DNA from: Acidobacteriota bacterium
GTDB lineage: Bacteria > Acidobacteriota > Aminicenantia > Aminicenantales > UBA4085
DNA length: 46,840 nucleotides
Reading direction: 5' to 3'
Assembly: GCA_028749235.1 (NCBI GenBank)
Contig: JAQULS010000004.1
Location: forward strand, 1 to 46,840
Position numbers and translations under genes: made by a program. Of this stretch, positions 25,408 through 33,815 are shown one piece after another. Numbering within the stretch: position 1 is the first letter of the stretch; every line of letters starts with the position of its first letter. Under the pieces are notes generated by a model. That model did not search any database. It had not been told where the DNA came from and saw only the letters and a program-made list of their open reading frames with translations.

Positions 25408-26775
25408 TTAAAAGAACGAAGCGATTTTAACGGCGGCGCCGGCGGTCACGGCCAGGATGGCCAGGACGAGCAGGACGTTCCAGATCGCCCCTTTCGCCCC
25501 CCGAACGACATCGCCGCCCAAATAGCTTCGCTTGTTCTGAAGAATGAAGAAGGCCAGGTACGCGACCGGCAGCATGACCAGGTTGAAGGACGAGGCGACG
25601 ACCGGGACCCAGAACGGCAGGGCGGCGAAGGCGCCCCAAGCGCCGATGTTGGCCGTCATCGTGGCCGCCTTGTAAGCGCGCCCGTGCAGGGCGAAGCCGA
25701 ACATCTCGCTCAAGACGAACCCGGCGATCAGCATCTCCAGGACCATGGTCTTAAAGCACATGCTCAGGATGCCCAGCGAAAAGACGACCCGGCCCAGGGT
25801 CAGCCCGACCAGCGGGGCCAGGGCGTGGGCGGCGTCGACGGCGCCGCGGACCTGGATGCCCTTGGCGTAGAGCGTGTTGGCGCAGGCGATGCTGACGAAG
25901 CCCGTGGCCAGGACGAACGGCAGAAACATCGACACGCCCAGGTCGAAGTTCTTCAGTCCTTGATGCTCTCGTCCCCAATGGCGGGAGAGCATCGAATAGG
26001 GATAGAGGAAGGTCATGTTGACGCCCACGGCCGCCCCGAGCTGGCCCAGGACGAGGGCGATCCCCTGTTTCGAATGGGGCAGGGAGAAGCCGAACAGCCC
26101 CTTGACCAGGGCTTGGCCGTCGATTCCCGTCTTGACCACGACCAGGGCGAATGCGGCCACCATGAACAGCAGGATGTATTTCAGGATGCGCTCGAAGCCG
26201 CGGACGGCCCGGCGGCTCCCCTTCCCGTAGCTCCAGCAAATGGCGGTCGAGGCGACGAGGAAGACGGCCACGATCACCGCCTTGGGCGCGTCGATGCCGG
26301 CCACCGCCAGGATGTCGCGCAGGACGTCCGTCCCCAAGGCATACTGGGGAAACTGGAAAACGATGGACGAAACCAAAACGCTCAATCCCCAGAAGACGGC
26401 CAACAGAAGGTGGAGATCGGTCCGAAAGACTTCATAGGGGCGGCGGCCCGTGAGAAGCGTCTGCCGTCCGATGGCGGCGAAGACGGCGATCCCCAGGGCC
26501 ATGGCCACGGGCGACAGCCAGAGCAGCTGATATCCGTAGGCGGCGGCCGCCAGGATGGTCGAGCCGGCGGTGCCGGCGCCCAAGGTGATGGCGCTCTGCA
26601 TCCAGCCCGGACCGGTCAGCTTCCAGTAACCGGCCCAGCGGCGGAAAAAGGGGCGCCGCGCGTCGACGCCGCGCAGGTACTCCCGCTCGGCCTTGAGATC
26701 CTCCAGGTCGCGGGTCGCGACCATCGGCAGGCCGCGCTCGACCTGCTTCGTTTCACTCTTCGTTGTATCGGACAC
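25408..26775 (-). CDS. Nramp-family-like transporter lacking the canonical metal motifs
   Basis: A 455-residue membrane protein with about eleven hydrophobic segments and the general Nramp layout. It begins with GTG at 26775, preceded by a GGAG Shine-Dalgarno. Helix 1 reads GPGWMQSAITLGAGTAGS where metal-transporting Nramps have GPG ... DPGN, and the helix 6 region reads VGVNMTFLYPYSML where they have MPHN. The Asp, Asn and Met that bind Mn/Fe are thus absent, although the fold signature is kept. It is therefore a divergent Nramp relative whose substrate may be another ion or an organic solute. It lies 22 nt after an exported lectin-fold protein gene, in the same operon as a Tat-exported aldo/keto reductase. 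Confidence 0.85.
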   Translation of the reverse strand: MSDTTKSETKQVERGLPMVATRDLEDLKAEREYLRGVDARRPFFRRWAGYWKLTGPGWMQSAITLGAGTAGSTILAAAAYGYQLLWLSPVAMALGIAVFAAIGRQTLLTGRRPYEVFRTDLHLLLAVFWGLSVLVSSIVFQFPQYALGTDVLRDILAVAGIDAPKAVIVAVFLVASTAICWSYGKGSRRAVRGFERILKYILLFMVAAFALVVVKTGIDGQALVKGLFGFSLPHSKQGIALVLGQLGAAVGVNMTFLYPYSMLSRHWGREHQGLKNFDLGVSMFLPFVLATGFVSIACANTLYAKGIQVRGAVDAAHALAPLVGLTLGRVVFSLGILSMCFKTMVLEMLIAGFVLSEMFGFALHGRAYKAATMTANIGAWGAFAALPFWVPVVASSFNLVMLPVAYLAFFILQNKRSYLGGDVVRGAKGAIWNVLLVLAILAVTAGAAVKIASFF

Positions 26776-26797
26776 GCCAGACTCCGGGAAGAAAAAT

Positions 26798-27472
26798 TCA
26801 GTTCGTCCGGCCGCGCAGGACGACGTCGTCGAACGCGCCGGTGTCGTCGAACGAACCGACGCCGACGCGGCCGGGTGGCAAGGCGGCGTCCCTGGCCGTT
26901 AAAACGGGCGCGGCCATGTCGTCGATGTACGCGGCGACGCGGCCGTCGGCCCGGCGGACGATCTTGAAGGCATGCCAGGCTTTGTCCGTGAGGCGGAAGA
27001 CGGACTTGCCCTCCGGCTCGAAGTTGATCTTGGCCCGGTCGCTGCCGTTGACCAGCCCGATGATATTGTGGACGTTGTCGCTCGAGGCCGAGAAATGAAC
27101 GTAGTAGAAATGGGTCGGATCCTGGAATCCGAAAATGACGCACAGGTCGCGTTTGTCATTGGCCGGATCGGTATGGCACTTGAAGCGCCCGGTGAAGACG
27201 AATTCCGCCAGCCCGGCCGTTTGAAGGACCGACCAGGATGTCGGCGCCCTGATCGTACCCGCCTCACCGGGAGCTGCCAGCTCATAAAACCGCCCGCCCT
27301 CCCCTTCCGCCACCCGCCAGCGGGCCGGGTCGCAGGGCGTCCAAAGGGCGGCGCTGCCCGACTCGAAGTCGTCGGCGGCGACAAGCGGCAGGTCGGACGC
27401 CGTTTGGGCCAAGGCCAGGGCGGCCAGCAGCAGCAGGCCGGCCGGGCGCAGGAAAGCCTTCGCTTCAGGCAT
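26798..27472 (-). CDS. Exported concanavalin-A/LamG-fold protein
   Basis: A 224-residue secreted protein. The ATG at 27472 overlaps the end of the reductase gene by 8 nt and opens into a signal peptide (AFLRPAGLLLLAALALAQTA). The mature part is a beta-sandwich of the LamG/DUF1080 type: DDFESGSAALWTPCDPARWRV, FTGRFKCHTDPANDKRDLCVIFGFQD, FYYVHFSASSDNVHNIIGLVNG, AWHAFKIVRRADGRVAAYIDD, and the ending GRVGVGSFDDTGAFDDVVL. Domains like this bind or hydrolyse glycans and sit in periplasmic sugar-catabolic systems of Planctomycetes and Acidobacteriota. No catalytic residues can be assigned. Its neighbours suggest a small exported carbohydrate-processing unit. Confidence 0.82.
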   Translation of the reverse strand: MPEAKAFLRPAGLLLLAALALAQTASDLPLVAADDFESGSAALWTPCDPARWRVAEGEGGRFYELAAPGEAGTIRAPTSWSVLQTAGLAEFVFTGRFKCHTDPANDKRDLCVIFGFQDPTHFYYVHFSASSDNVHNIIGLVNGSDRAKINFEPEGKSVFRLTDKAWHAFKIVRRADGRVAAYIDDMAAPVLTARDAALPPGRVGVGSFDDTGAFDDVVLRGRTN

Positions 27473-28463
27473 GGAAGCCGTCCCGATAGGCGGGATCCAT
27501 CCAGGGCAGGTTCCGGCCGGCGAAGAACGGGTCGAGGATCGACCGGATCCGGACCATCTCGGACGGCGGCAGGGGCTCGAACGAGCGCAGCAGCGAGGCG
27601 TTCTTCTCAACGACCTCCAGGCTGTCCATGCCCAACATGGCCGCGTGGACGTCTGGCAGCGACAGGGCGTAGCGAATGAGCTCGTCGGCCGTTATCCCGG
27701 CCACGGTCTCGCGCGGCCGGATGACCTTGATCACGGAGATGCCCATGTTTTTGGCCGCCGCCGCGGGGATGGCTCCTTTCTCAAAATCGCCCCGGCGTTC
27801 GGAGTAGTGGTTGAGGGCGATGAGCATGGCGTCGTAAGCGCCGCCCCGCGCGGCCGCGGTCATGGCCTCGGCCGAGAGATGCCCGGTGAAGCCGATGAAG
27901 CGGACGGACTTCTCGTCCTTGAGCCGCCGCAGGGCTTTCAGGGCCCCGTTCTCGGCGGCGACCGCTTCCACTTCGGCCGCGGATTGCAGCAGATGGACCT
28001 GGTAGAGATCGACGGTGTCCGTCCGCAGCCGCTTCAGGCTCGCCTCGAACTCCTTGAGCGTCCCGTCATAGGTCCGGGCTTCGTGTTTGGTGGCCAGAAA
28101 GACTTCCTTGCGCCGGGTCGCGAGGACGCGGCCTATCCGCTCCTCGCTGAAGATGTCCTTGTTCCGGTAGGTCCCGGCCGTGTCCCAATAGTAGAAGCCG
28201 CGGTCGAGGGCGGCGTTGAGGATGGCCTGGGCCTTGTCCGGGTCCGTGACGGAACAGAAGCGCGAGCCCAGCCCGACTCCGATCCGGGGCACGGGAACGC
28301 CCGTTTTTCCGAAGATCCGGGTCGGCAGCCCTTGGGCGTCGTAAGGGGGAACGGAAGAGCGCGGAGACGCGCCGATCGAGCTCGAGGCCAAGCCGCCGAC
28401 GGCGGCCACGGTACCCGCCGCCCGCTTGAAAAATTCCCGCCGATCCATTGATTTCTCGCTCAT
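27465..28463 (-). CDS. Tat-exported aldo/keto reductase
   Basis: A 332-residue protein. The N-terminus is a twin-arginine signal (DRREFFKRAAGTVAAVGGLASSS, Arg8-Arg9). The mature protein is an aldo/keto-reductase TIM barrel: FYYWDTAGTYRNKDIFSEERIGRVL carries the catalytic Asp and Tyr, FLATKHEA the Lys and YQVHLLQ the His. A Tat signal fits a cofactor-containing enzyme folded before export; many exported members of this type occur with sugar-processing genes. A very good AAGGAGG Shine-Dalgarno lies 5 nt before the ATG. It is the first gene of a three-gene minus-strand operon with the LamG-fold protein and the Nramp-like transporter. Confidence 0.92.
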   Translation of the reverse strand: MSEKSMDRREFFKRAAGTVAAVGGLASSSIGASPRSSVPPYDAQGLPTRIFGKTGVPVPRIGVGLGSRFCSVTDPDKAQAILNAALDRGFYYWDTAGTYRNKDIFSEERIGRVLATRRKEVFLATKHEARTYDGTLKEFEASLKRLRTDTVDLYQVHLLQSAAEVEAVAAENGALKALRRLKDEKSVRFIGFTGHLSAEAMTAAARGGAYDAMLIALNHYSERRGDFEKGAIPAAAAKNMGISVIKVIRPRETVAGITADELIRYALSLPDVHAAMLGMDSLEVVEKNASLLRSFEPLPPSEMVRIRSILDPFFAGRNLPWMDPAYRDGFHA

Positions 28464-28574
28464 CGGGGCCTCCTTAAGCTCCGGCCTTTGGACGGCCCGC
28501 CGCGGCCGGAAACATCATGCTATCCGCCCCAAGGGTCAAAATCAAATGAGGCCGGTTGAACAGCGGACGGAGCG

Positions 28575-31469
28575 CTACAGCGGGATGAACATCAGCAGAT
28601 AGACGCTCACCCGCGACTTGTAATCGGCCGGCAGCCCGTGCACGGCGACCGAGACGATGCCTTGGATGTAGGATTTCCATGGCCCGATCGTGCCGAAGTC
28701 GAACTCCAACCCGTGGAGACCGAATTCCCGCTCCAGGCTGCCGTTCTCCCGGCAGCGCGAGAAGCTGTAATAGGCGTCGATCCGGATAAGATCGAAGGCC
28801 GTGAAGCCAACGTTCAGGCTGAGGGAGGCGACCCAGTCCATGGACACGGTTCCGCTGGGGATGCCCCGGAGCTTGGGTGTCGAAAACATCGAAGGCTGGT
28901 AGCATGAGAAACGGTCCAGGCCGTACCCGGTGTAATACCCGATGTCGGCCCCGGCCCGGAAGAAACTGCCCAGGTAGAACTGCTTGCCCAGCTTGCCGAA
29001 GGCCCGGGTAAAGCTCCGGCCGCCTTCCTCAAGGTCGTCCGGCAGGCCCCAGGCGTGCCAGCCGAGGCGGTCGTAGCGGCCCACTTCGAAGCTGGCTTCG
29101 TAGCCGCCGCTGGTGAAGGCCAGGCCCAGATTCGGATTCAGGGTGAAGCCGCTCTTGGGCATGACGAAATCGTCCGCCGTCGACTTGGTCGGCAGGTAGA
29201 ACTCATAGATGAGGTACTCGGTGAAGGTTGCGGAAAACCATACGTTCGGCTGCCAGCGCAAACGGCCGCCCAGCCCTTCCGAGAAGAGATAGACCTCCTC
29301 GTTCTCCGCCCGTGCCCCGTCGCGATAAGCGCGATCCTGGCGCGGAAGCGCCGACAGGAACAAGTCCGCGCCCCAGGTCAGGGCGGACTTGTTCTTTTTG
29401 GAATAGTTCAGGGCGAATATGGGTCCGGCCCAGAAAGTCGACAGCTGGCCGCCGCTTTTTAGGAAGTCGCCGTCGATGGCGCTGATCCCCAGCATGGGAA
29501 TGGGGAATTTGAAAGTCCCGGTGTAGATCAAGCCCGTGATCAGGGACCAGACCGACGTCCCGGCCTTTTCCTTCACCTGGCGCTCGCCGGACTTGTCCTT
29601 GACCAGCTCGCGCAGCCCGCCGGCCGTTTCGGCCAGCATGGGCCTCTCGCCGCGGAAGGCGGCCTGGAGAGCGTCGGCGTAGTCCGCCCCGTTGCAGGTG
29701 AAGTCCTTGAACTCGTAGCGGCGCTCCAGGAGGAACTCCCGCCCGGCGGCCAGCATCTTCTGGCGGACATCCGTGCGGACGAGGAGATCCCATTGGCCGC
29801 CGTCTCTGCCGGTGACCACTTCATAAATCTGCATTTCGGTCTGGCCGATGACGCTGCCGGAGCTGCGGTCCTGGATGAGCTGCATCCGGACCCTCCGGAA
29901 CGTGTCCGCGTCGATCCAGATGCGGCCCGAATACAGGAGCTCCTTGGCATCGGGCTTGGGCCGGAAGGAAACGACGTAGCATTCCCGCCCGTCGACCTTC
30001 TCCATCCCGTCCAGGGCGTAGGCGTAGCGATCGACCAGCCGCATCTCCAGCGGCCGGACGACGACCTTGTCGGGCTCGAGCTGGGGCAGAGGGAACATCT
30101 GCGTCTGCGGCAGCTTGATGCCGTTCAAGTACTGGGCCGTCTGTTCCCAGTACTGCGAGCCGTCGTTTTTCCAGAAGAACCGGAACTGCAGCGCGACGTC
30201 GAAGCCCGAGCCCAGCCCGGGCGGCGCGAAGTGCATATCCATCTGGGCCGCGGCCGTGTAATGCCTCAGCCGACGTTTCAATTGGGCGTCGACGCGCTGC
30301 CAGCGGGCGATGACCTCGGAAACGGAAAGGGAGGCCCGGGCGCTCACGTCCACCGTATTGCGGAACCGCAGGTCCGTCGTGCGCATCTTCGTGGCCTGGA
30401 GGAGGAGATACGGCCGTTCCCAGACCACGTTCGCCGTCCCTTGCGGCACGGGCTTGACCGTTGGGGCGGCCAAAGGATCGATGCCGACGGCCTCATAGGA
30501 CTCCCCCGTTCCCGAGACGAAGCGCCAGGGTCCGGCGCCGGGCTTGGGCGCGTCGAGGCGGGCGAGAACCATGACCGTGTCGAAGGCCTCGTCGATAAAA
30601 ACCGCTTGCGCCGGCCTGGCTCCCGCCTTGTCCTCCAGCCTGAAGAGGGGGACGTCATCGACCAGGATCGAAAGGCCGCCTCCGATCCGGGCTTGTATCC
30701 GGTCGGCCGCGGCCGCCAGTTCGGCCGTCTTCTCCGGCGATCCCGGATCCAGCGCGATCATGTCGGCCCGGTACTTGACCGCCGCCAGCATCGTTTCGAT
30801 ATAGGCCTCGCCGCCGGAACGGTCTCCGCCGCCCCGAACCAGCCACAAGGTCGGCCGCAGGATCCTCAAATCCGCCAGGTGCCGGAGGGAAGGCAGCCAG
30901 TCCGTGTCCGTTTCGACCACGATCCTGTCGATGTGGGCGGCCATGGCCAAGCCGAGCTGGTCGGCGGCCTGGCACGTTAAAGCCAAGGGCACGGCCTTGC
31001 CGCCCGCCATCAGGGCCAGCGATAGGGAGGTGGTTATGAGCTTCAATAAATCGGCTGGGACGTCCGCGGCCGGTTCCAGGACGATTCCGGCCAAGGGGGG
31101 AGCGATTCGTCCGGCCACGTCCTCGGTCAGGAGGCGGACTTGTTCCTCGGTTTCTTTCGCGGTCGCACCCGGGGCGGCGGGCTGAATCTCCAGGCGGAGC
31201 CAAACCCGGTCCGCGCCTGGGAAAAGCTCCTGCAGCAGCGCCAGCGTCTCCAGGTTCAGCGTCCAGTCCGGACGATCACCGAGCCCGGCCCGAAGGGGCG
31301 GCAGGAGGAATCCGCCGACGGATCCCGCCGTGGAAGCCAAGGCCCTCAGCTCCGAGGCCGCGCCGGAAGCGGTCAAGGCCGCGAAGGCGTCGGGCCGGCC
31401 TTCCTGGCCGGCCAGCCATCCCGCCGTGAGCCAGGCTAAGGCCAAGACGGCCGCCGCGCGTTTTTTCAT
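28575..31469 (-). CDS. 964-residue envelope protein: N-terminal barrel-like domain, LolA-like middle, C-terminal beta-barrel
   Basis: This is the last gene of the biosynthetic operon; its ATG overlaps the DUF3261 stop as ATGA. A signal peptide (AAAVLALAWLTAGWLAGQ) is followed by alternating helices and strands (about 30-320) that look like a TIM-barrel-type domain. A middle region (about 400-600) contains MEKVDGRECYVVSFRPKP and LYSGRIWIDADTFRRVRMQL, the wording of LolA/outer-membrane lipoprotein-sorting domains. From about 620 the sequence is strand-rich with many aromatic and Gly residues and ends in VSVYLLMFIPL, like an outer-membrane barrel. I do not know a family with this whole architecture. 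Its position beside LolA and DUF3261 suggests it receives or displays the cluster product at the outer membrane. Confidence 0.8.
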   Translation of the reverse strand: MKKRAAAVLALAWLTAGWLAGQEGRPDAFAALTASGAASELRALASTAGSVGGFLLPPLRAGLGDRPDWTLNLETLALLQELFPGADRVWLRLEIQPAAPGATAKETEEQVRLLTEDVAGRIAPPLAGIVLEPAADVPADLLKLITTSLSLALMAGGKAVPLALTCQAADQLGLAMAAHIDRIVVETDTDWLPSLRHLADLRILRPTLWLVRGGGDRSGGEAYIETMLAAVKYRADMIALDPGSPEKTAELAAAADRIQARIGGGLSILVDDVPLFRLEDKAGARPAQAVFIDEAFDTVMVLARLDAPKPGAGPWRFVSGTGESYEAVGIDPLAAPTVKPVPQGTANVVWERPYLLLQATKMRTTDLRFRNTVDVSARASLSVSEVIARWQRVDAQLKRRLRHYTAAAQMDMHFAPPGLGSGFDVALQFRFFWKNDGSQYWEQTAQYLNGIKLPQTQMFPLPQLEPDKVVVRPLEMRLVDRYAYALDGMEKVDGRECYVVSFRPKPDAKELLYSGRIWIDADTFRRVRMQLIQDRSSGSVIGQTEMQIYEVVTGRDGGQWDLLVRTDVRQKMLAAGREFLLERRYEFKDFTCNGADYADALQAAFRGERPMLAETAGGLRELVKDKSGERQVKEKAGTSVWSLITGLIYTGTFKFPIPMLGISAIDGDFLKSGGQLSTFWAGPIFALNYSKKNKSALTWGADLFLSALPRQDRAYRDGARAENEEVYLFSEGLGGRLRWQPNVWFSATFTEYLIYEFYLPTKSTADDFVMPKSGFTLNPNLGLAFTSGGYEASFEVGRYDRLGWHAWGLPDDLEEGGRSFTRAFGKLGKQFYLGSFFRAGADIGYYTGYGLDRFSCYQPSMFSTPKLRGIPSGTVSMDWVASLSLNVGFTAFDLIRIDAYYSFSRCRENGSLEREFGLHGLEFDFGTIGPWKSYIQGIVSVAVHGLPADYKSRVSVYLLMFIPL

Positions 31470-32110
31470 TTTCGTACCTCGCCGCGAAGAAAGACCGTAT
31501 CGTCGATCGGGCGCAAGTCCAGGCGGACAAGCGTCACATCCATGGTATAGCCCCAATAAGGGCTTTTTATCAATAACCGCTCGGGCACGGCCGCCGCCCA
31601 GCCGTCGACGGTCCGGGTGGATACAAGGGAGATCTCGGAGACCGTCTTTCCTCCCCGTTGCAGGATCATGGCGGCCCGCTCTCCGCCGCCGGCGGCGGCG
31701 GGCCGATCCGGGGCGCGGCCGATTCGGGCGGCCGGGACGAAAGCCGCCTCGATGTCCCGCATGACTCCATCGAGCAGGGCGGCGCGCGGCAAACCGCGGG
31801 GAGACAGGAGAACCTCCGGCCGGCCGTTCTCGGAGATCAAATCGAAGAGCCGCCCGCCCATCTCGGTGAAGGCGACCGCCCGCCAGCGGTTCCCGGCGAC
31901 GGCCAGGTAGCCCAGAAAGTCAAGGCTCCGGCCCCGAATGTCCACATGAATGCGGTGGATCATGCGATAGGAGACGGGCAGGTCGGGCCACGCGGCCCCG
32001 CCGGCGATCCGGATATCCGGCGGCTGCAGGCGCGCGACCGGCCCTAAGCAAGCCGCCTCCGCGGCGGCCAGGAAGACGGCCAGCCGGACGACGCGCCCGG
32101 TCTTGATCAT
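31466..32110 (-). CDS. DUF3261-like (lipo)protein of the biosynthetic operon
   Basis: A 214-residue exported protein starting at ATG 32110, which overlaps the LolA-like stop as ATGA. The N-terminus (VVRLAVFLAAAEAAC, C21) resembles a lipoprotein signal, but the position three before the Cys is Glu rather than Leu, so lipidation is uncertain. The body, with FLGYLAVAGNRWRAVAFTEMGGRLFDL and PEVLLSPRGLPRAALLDGVMRDIEAAF, matches my memory of DUF3261 proteins, which occur in aryl polyene clusters next to LolA and an exporter. It probably assists in trafficking of the product through the periplasm. Longer open frames covering this stretch are non-coding readings of the same DNA. Confidence 0.78.
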   Translation of the reverse strand: MIKTGRVVRLAVFLAAAEAACLGPVARLQPPDIRIAGGAAWPDLPVSYRMIHRIHVDIRGRSLDFLGYLAVAGNRWRAVAFTEMGGRLFDLISENGRPEVLLSPRGLPRAALLDGVMRDIEAAFVPAARIGRAPDRPAAAGGGERAAMILQRGGKTVSEISLVSTRTVDGWAAAVPERLLIKSPYWGYTMDVTLVRLDLRPIDDTVFLRGEVRK

Positions 32111-32817
32111 CGCTCCGACTCGCCCAGCAGGCGAGGGTCCTTCGAATCGAAAATCCGGTCGGGAAGCCGGGTATCCACGCTCTGGCTGGTGAAGCGGATC
32201 CGCGTGACGTCGTTCCCGGCTTCCCAAAGATTGATGGCCAAGACGAGGTAGCTGCGCGGTTCGATTTCGAACTCGAGGCGCGAGATGAAACCGGACATGG
32301 CTTCCGATTTCGGATGCAGGGTCAGAAGATAGGACGCTCCCCGGACCATCTGGACGTCGAAATCCTTCAAGGCCGGTTCCAGGTCGCCGTTCAGCCAGCG
32401 GGAGATCTGGTTCAAGACCTCGCCGGAAATGGAGACGCCTTCGGACGCGGACTTGACCGCTTTTCCCCCCGCGATGTCGAACCTCTCCGTCCGTCCATCC
32501 TCGAGGAGAAGGATGATGGAGGCGTACGGTTCGGTGAATTCCCAGCGGATCCGGCCGGGCTTTTGATAGTAGAAGTATCCCGCCATCTTCAGGACGTCGT
32601 CGAACAGTGCCAGCCGGCGCTCCTGGACGAAGCGGGCCTTCAGCGTGCCGTGAACCGCCAGCGATTGGGCCATCTGTTTCAAGACGGCCCGGCACTCGGC
32701 GGCCGGCATGGGAACCGCGGCCTGGCCGGCTCCGCCCGCGTTTACGACCGCCGGCATGAAAAAGACGATCCCCCACATCAAGGCGCGTCGGAATGGAGTC
32801 ATCATCGGCCTTTCCAT
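32107..32817 (-). CDS. LolA-like outer-membrane carrier protein
   Basis: A 236-residue periplasmic carrier. Its ATG (32817) shares a base with the stop of the ketosynthase-like gene (TGATG) and has a GGAGG Shine-Dalgarno; two more ATGs 4 and 5 codons later are alternatives. A signal peptide (RRALMWGIVFFMPAVVNAGG) is followed by the LolA pattern: VHGTLKARFVQERRLALFDDVLKMAGYFYYQKPGRIRWEFTEPYASIILL and later strands with PKSEAMSGFISRLEFEIEP. LolA normally ferries lipoproteins; cluster-encoded versions in aryl polyene loci are thought to carry the lipid-like product. The same role is inferred here. It is followed by DUF3261 and the 964-residue protein. Confidence 0.9.
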   Translation of the reverse strand: MERPMMTPFRRALMWGIVFFMPAVVNAGGAGQAAVPMPAAECRAVLKQMAQSLAVHGTLKARFVQERRLALFDDVLKMAGYFYYQKPGRIRWEFTEPYASIILLLEDGRTERFDIAGGKAVKSASEGVSISGEVLNQISRWLNGDLEPALKDFDVQMVRGASYLLTLHPKSEAMSGFISRLEFEIEPRSYLVLAINLWEAGNDVTRIRFTSQSVDTRLPDRIFDSKDPRLLGESER

Positions 32818-33815
32818 CAGTCCTCCAGGCTGACTAGTGTAACACGATTCGGACCGGCGACGCCCGCGACGGCGGCCGTCCGCGGCTTGGCGCTTCCGGA
32901 TGGATTCCCTTCCGGCAGCCGGCCGGCCAAAGCCAAGGCGGCGATGGCCGTTTCCAGGCCCAAGCCGGTCGCCAGGGAACCATAGAACCCGGCATGGGCG
33001 CGGACCTGCGCCGACCGCGAAGCCAGGACGCGATAATCGCCGGCCTCGTCGCTCCGGCCCGAAGCGGCGCAGTACAAGAGATCGGCCGCGGCCGCTTGAG
33101 ACGCGGCCTCGGCAGTCGTCAATCCCTCGGCCACTTCGAGAATGCCGGCGTATCCGGCCGCGCCGCTTCCCAGGAGCAGGGCCGCGCCGCCCGGCCGGGG
33201 GGCGTAGGTGCATTCGTTCGTCAGGGGACGGACGGAGCCGGCGCCGCCGCCCATCCGGCCGACGACGTAGTCCATGACCGGGGAGGACTCCTCGCCCAGA
33301 ATGACGAGAACGCGATCGGCCCGCCCGGTCCTGATCCAACCGCAAGCCGTCTGAAGGGCCGCGCCCGCCGTTTCGCCGAACGCGGACAGCGTCTGGACGG
33401 GGCCGGTGATGCCCAAGGCCAGCGAGACCTGGGCCGCGGGCAGGTTATGAACGGAGTTGGTGAAGGCCAGGGAGGAAACGAGATGGTCGCCGGAATCGAT
33501 GAGGCCATCCAGGTAGGAGAACGTGCTGGTCTGCGGCCCGAAGGCGGTGCCGACCACGATTCCCCATCGCTCCGACCGAGCCTCTTCGGGAGCCAAGCCC
33601 GCGTCCCGGAGGGCGGTGTAAGCGGCCAGCAGGGCCATGCGGCCCAACGGGTCGAGGCGCCGGGTGCGGGCCGGCGGCAGGAATTCGGCCAGGGCCGCCG
33701 CGCTTTCGGTCTCGGAGAAGGCCAGACTTTCGCCGGCCAGAATCCGAAGCAGCCTGGCCACGCCCGGACCGCCCGCCGGGACGGGACCGAGACCGAGAAT
33801 CCGGACGGCGCTCAA
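32817..33815 (-). CDS. Ketosynthase-like chain-length-factor-type protein lacking the active Cys
   Basis: A 332-residue ketosynthase homologue. No ATG fits; the TTG at 33815 overlaps the previous stop as TTGA and opens at the right place for the fold (VRILGLGPVPAGG). N-terminal ketosynthase landmarks are present (RMALLAAYTALRDAGL, FTNSVHNLPAAQVSLALGITGP), but the nucleophile loop reads QTLSAFGETAGAA where the paired enzyme has STIANACASGTDA, so Gly stands in place of Cys. The two His motifs are also missing, and the C-terminal half is shortened. Directly after an intact ketosynthase this is the classic arrangement of a KS-chain length factor heterodimer in type II polyketide and aryl polyene systems. 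Confidence 0.85.
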   Translation of the reverse strand: MSAVRILGLGPVPAGGPGVARLLRILAGESLAFSETESAAALAEFLPPARTRRLDPLGRMALLAAYTALRDAGLAPEEARSERWGIVVGTAFGPQTSTFSYLDGLIDSGDHLVSSLAFTNSVHNLPAAQVSLALGITGPVQTLSAFGETAGAALQTACGWIRTGRADRVLVILGEESSPVMDYVVGRMGGGAGSVRPLTNECTYAPRPGGAALLLGSGAAGYAGILEVAEGLTTAEAASQAAAADLLYCAASGRSDEAGDYRVLASRSAQVRAHAGFYGSLATGLGLETAIAALALAGRLPEGNPSGSAKPRTAAVAGVAGPNRVTLVSLED

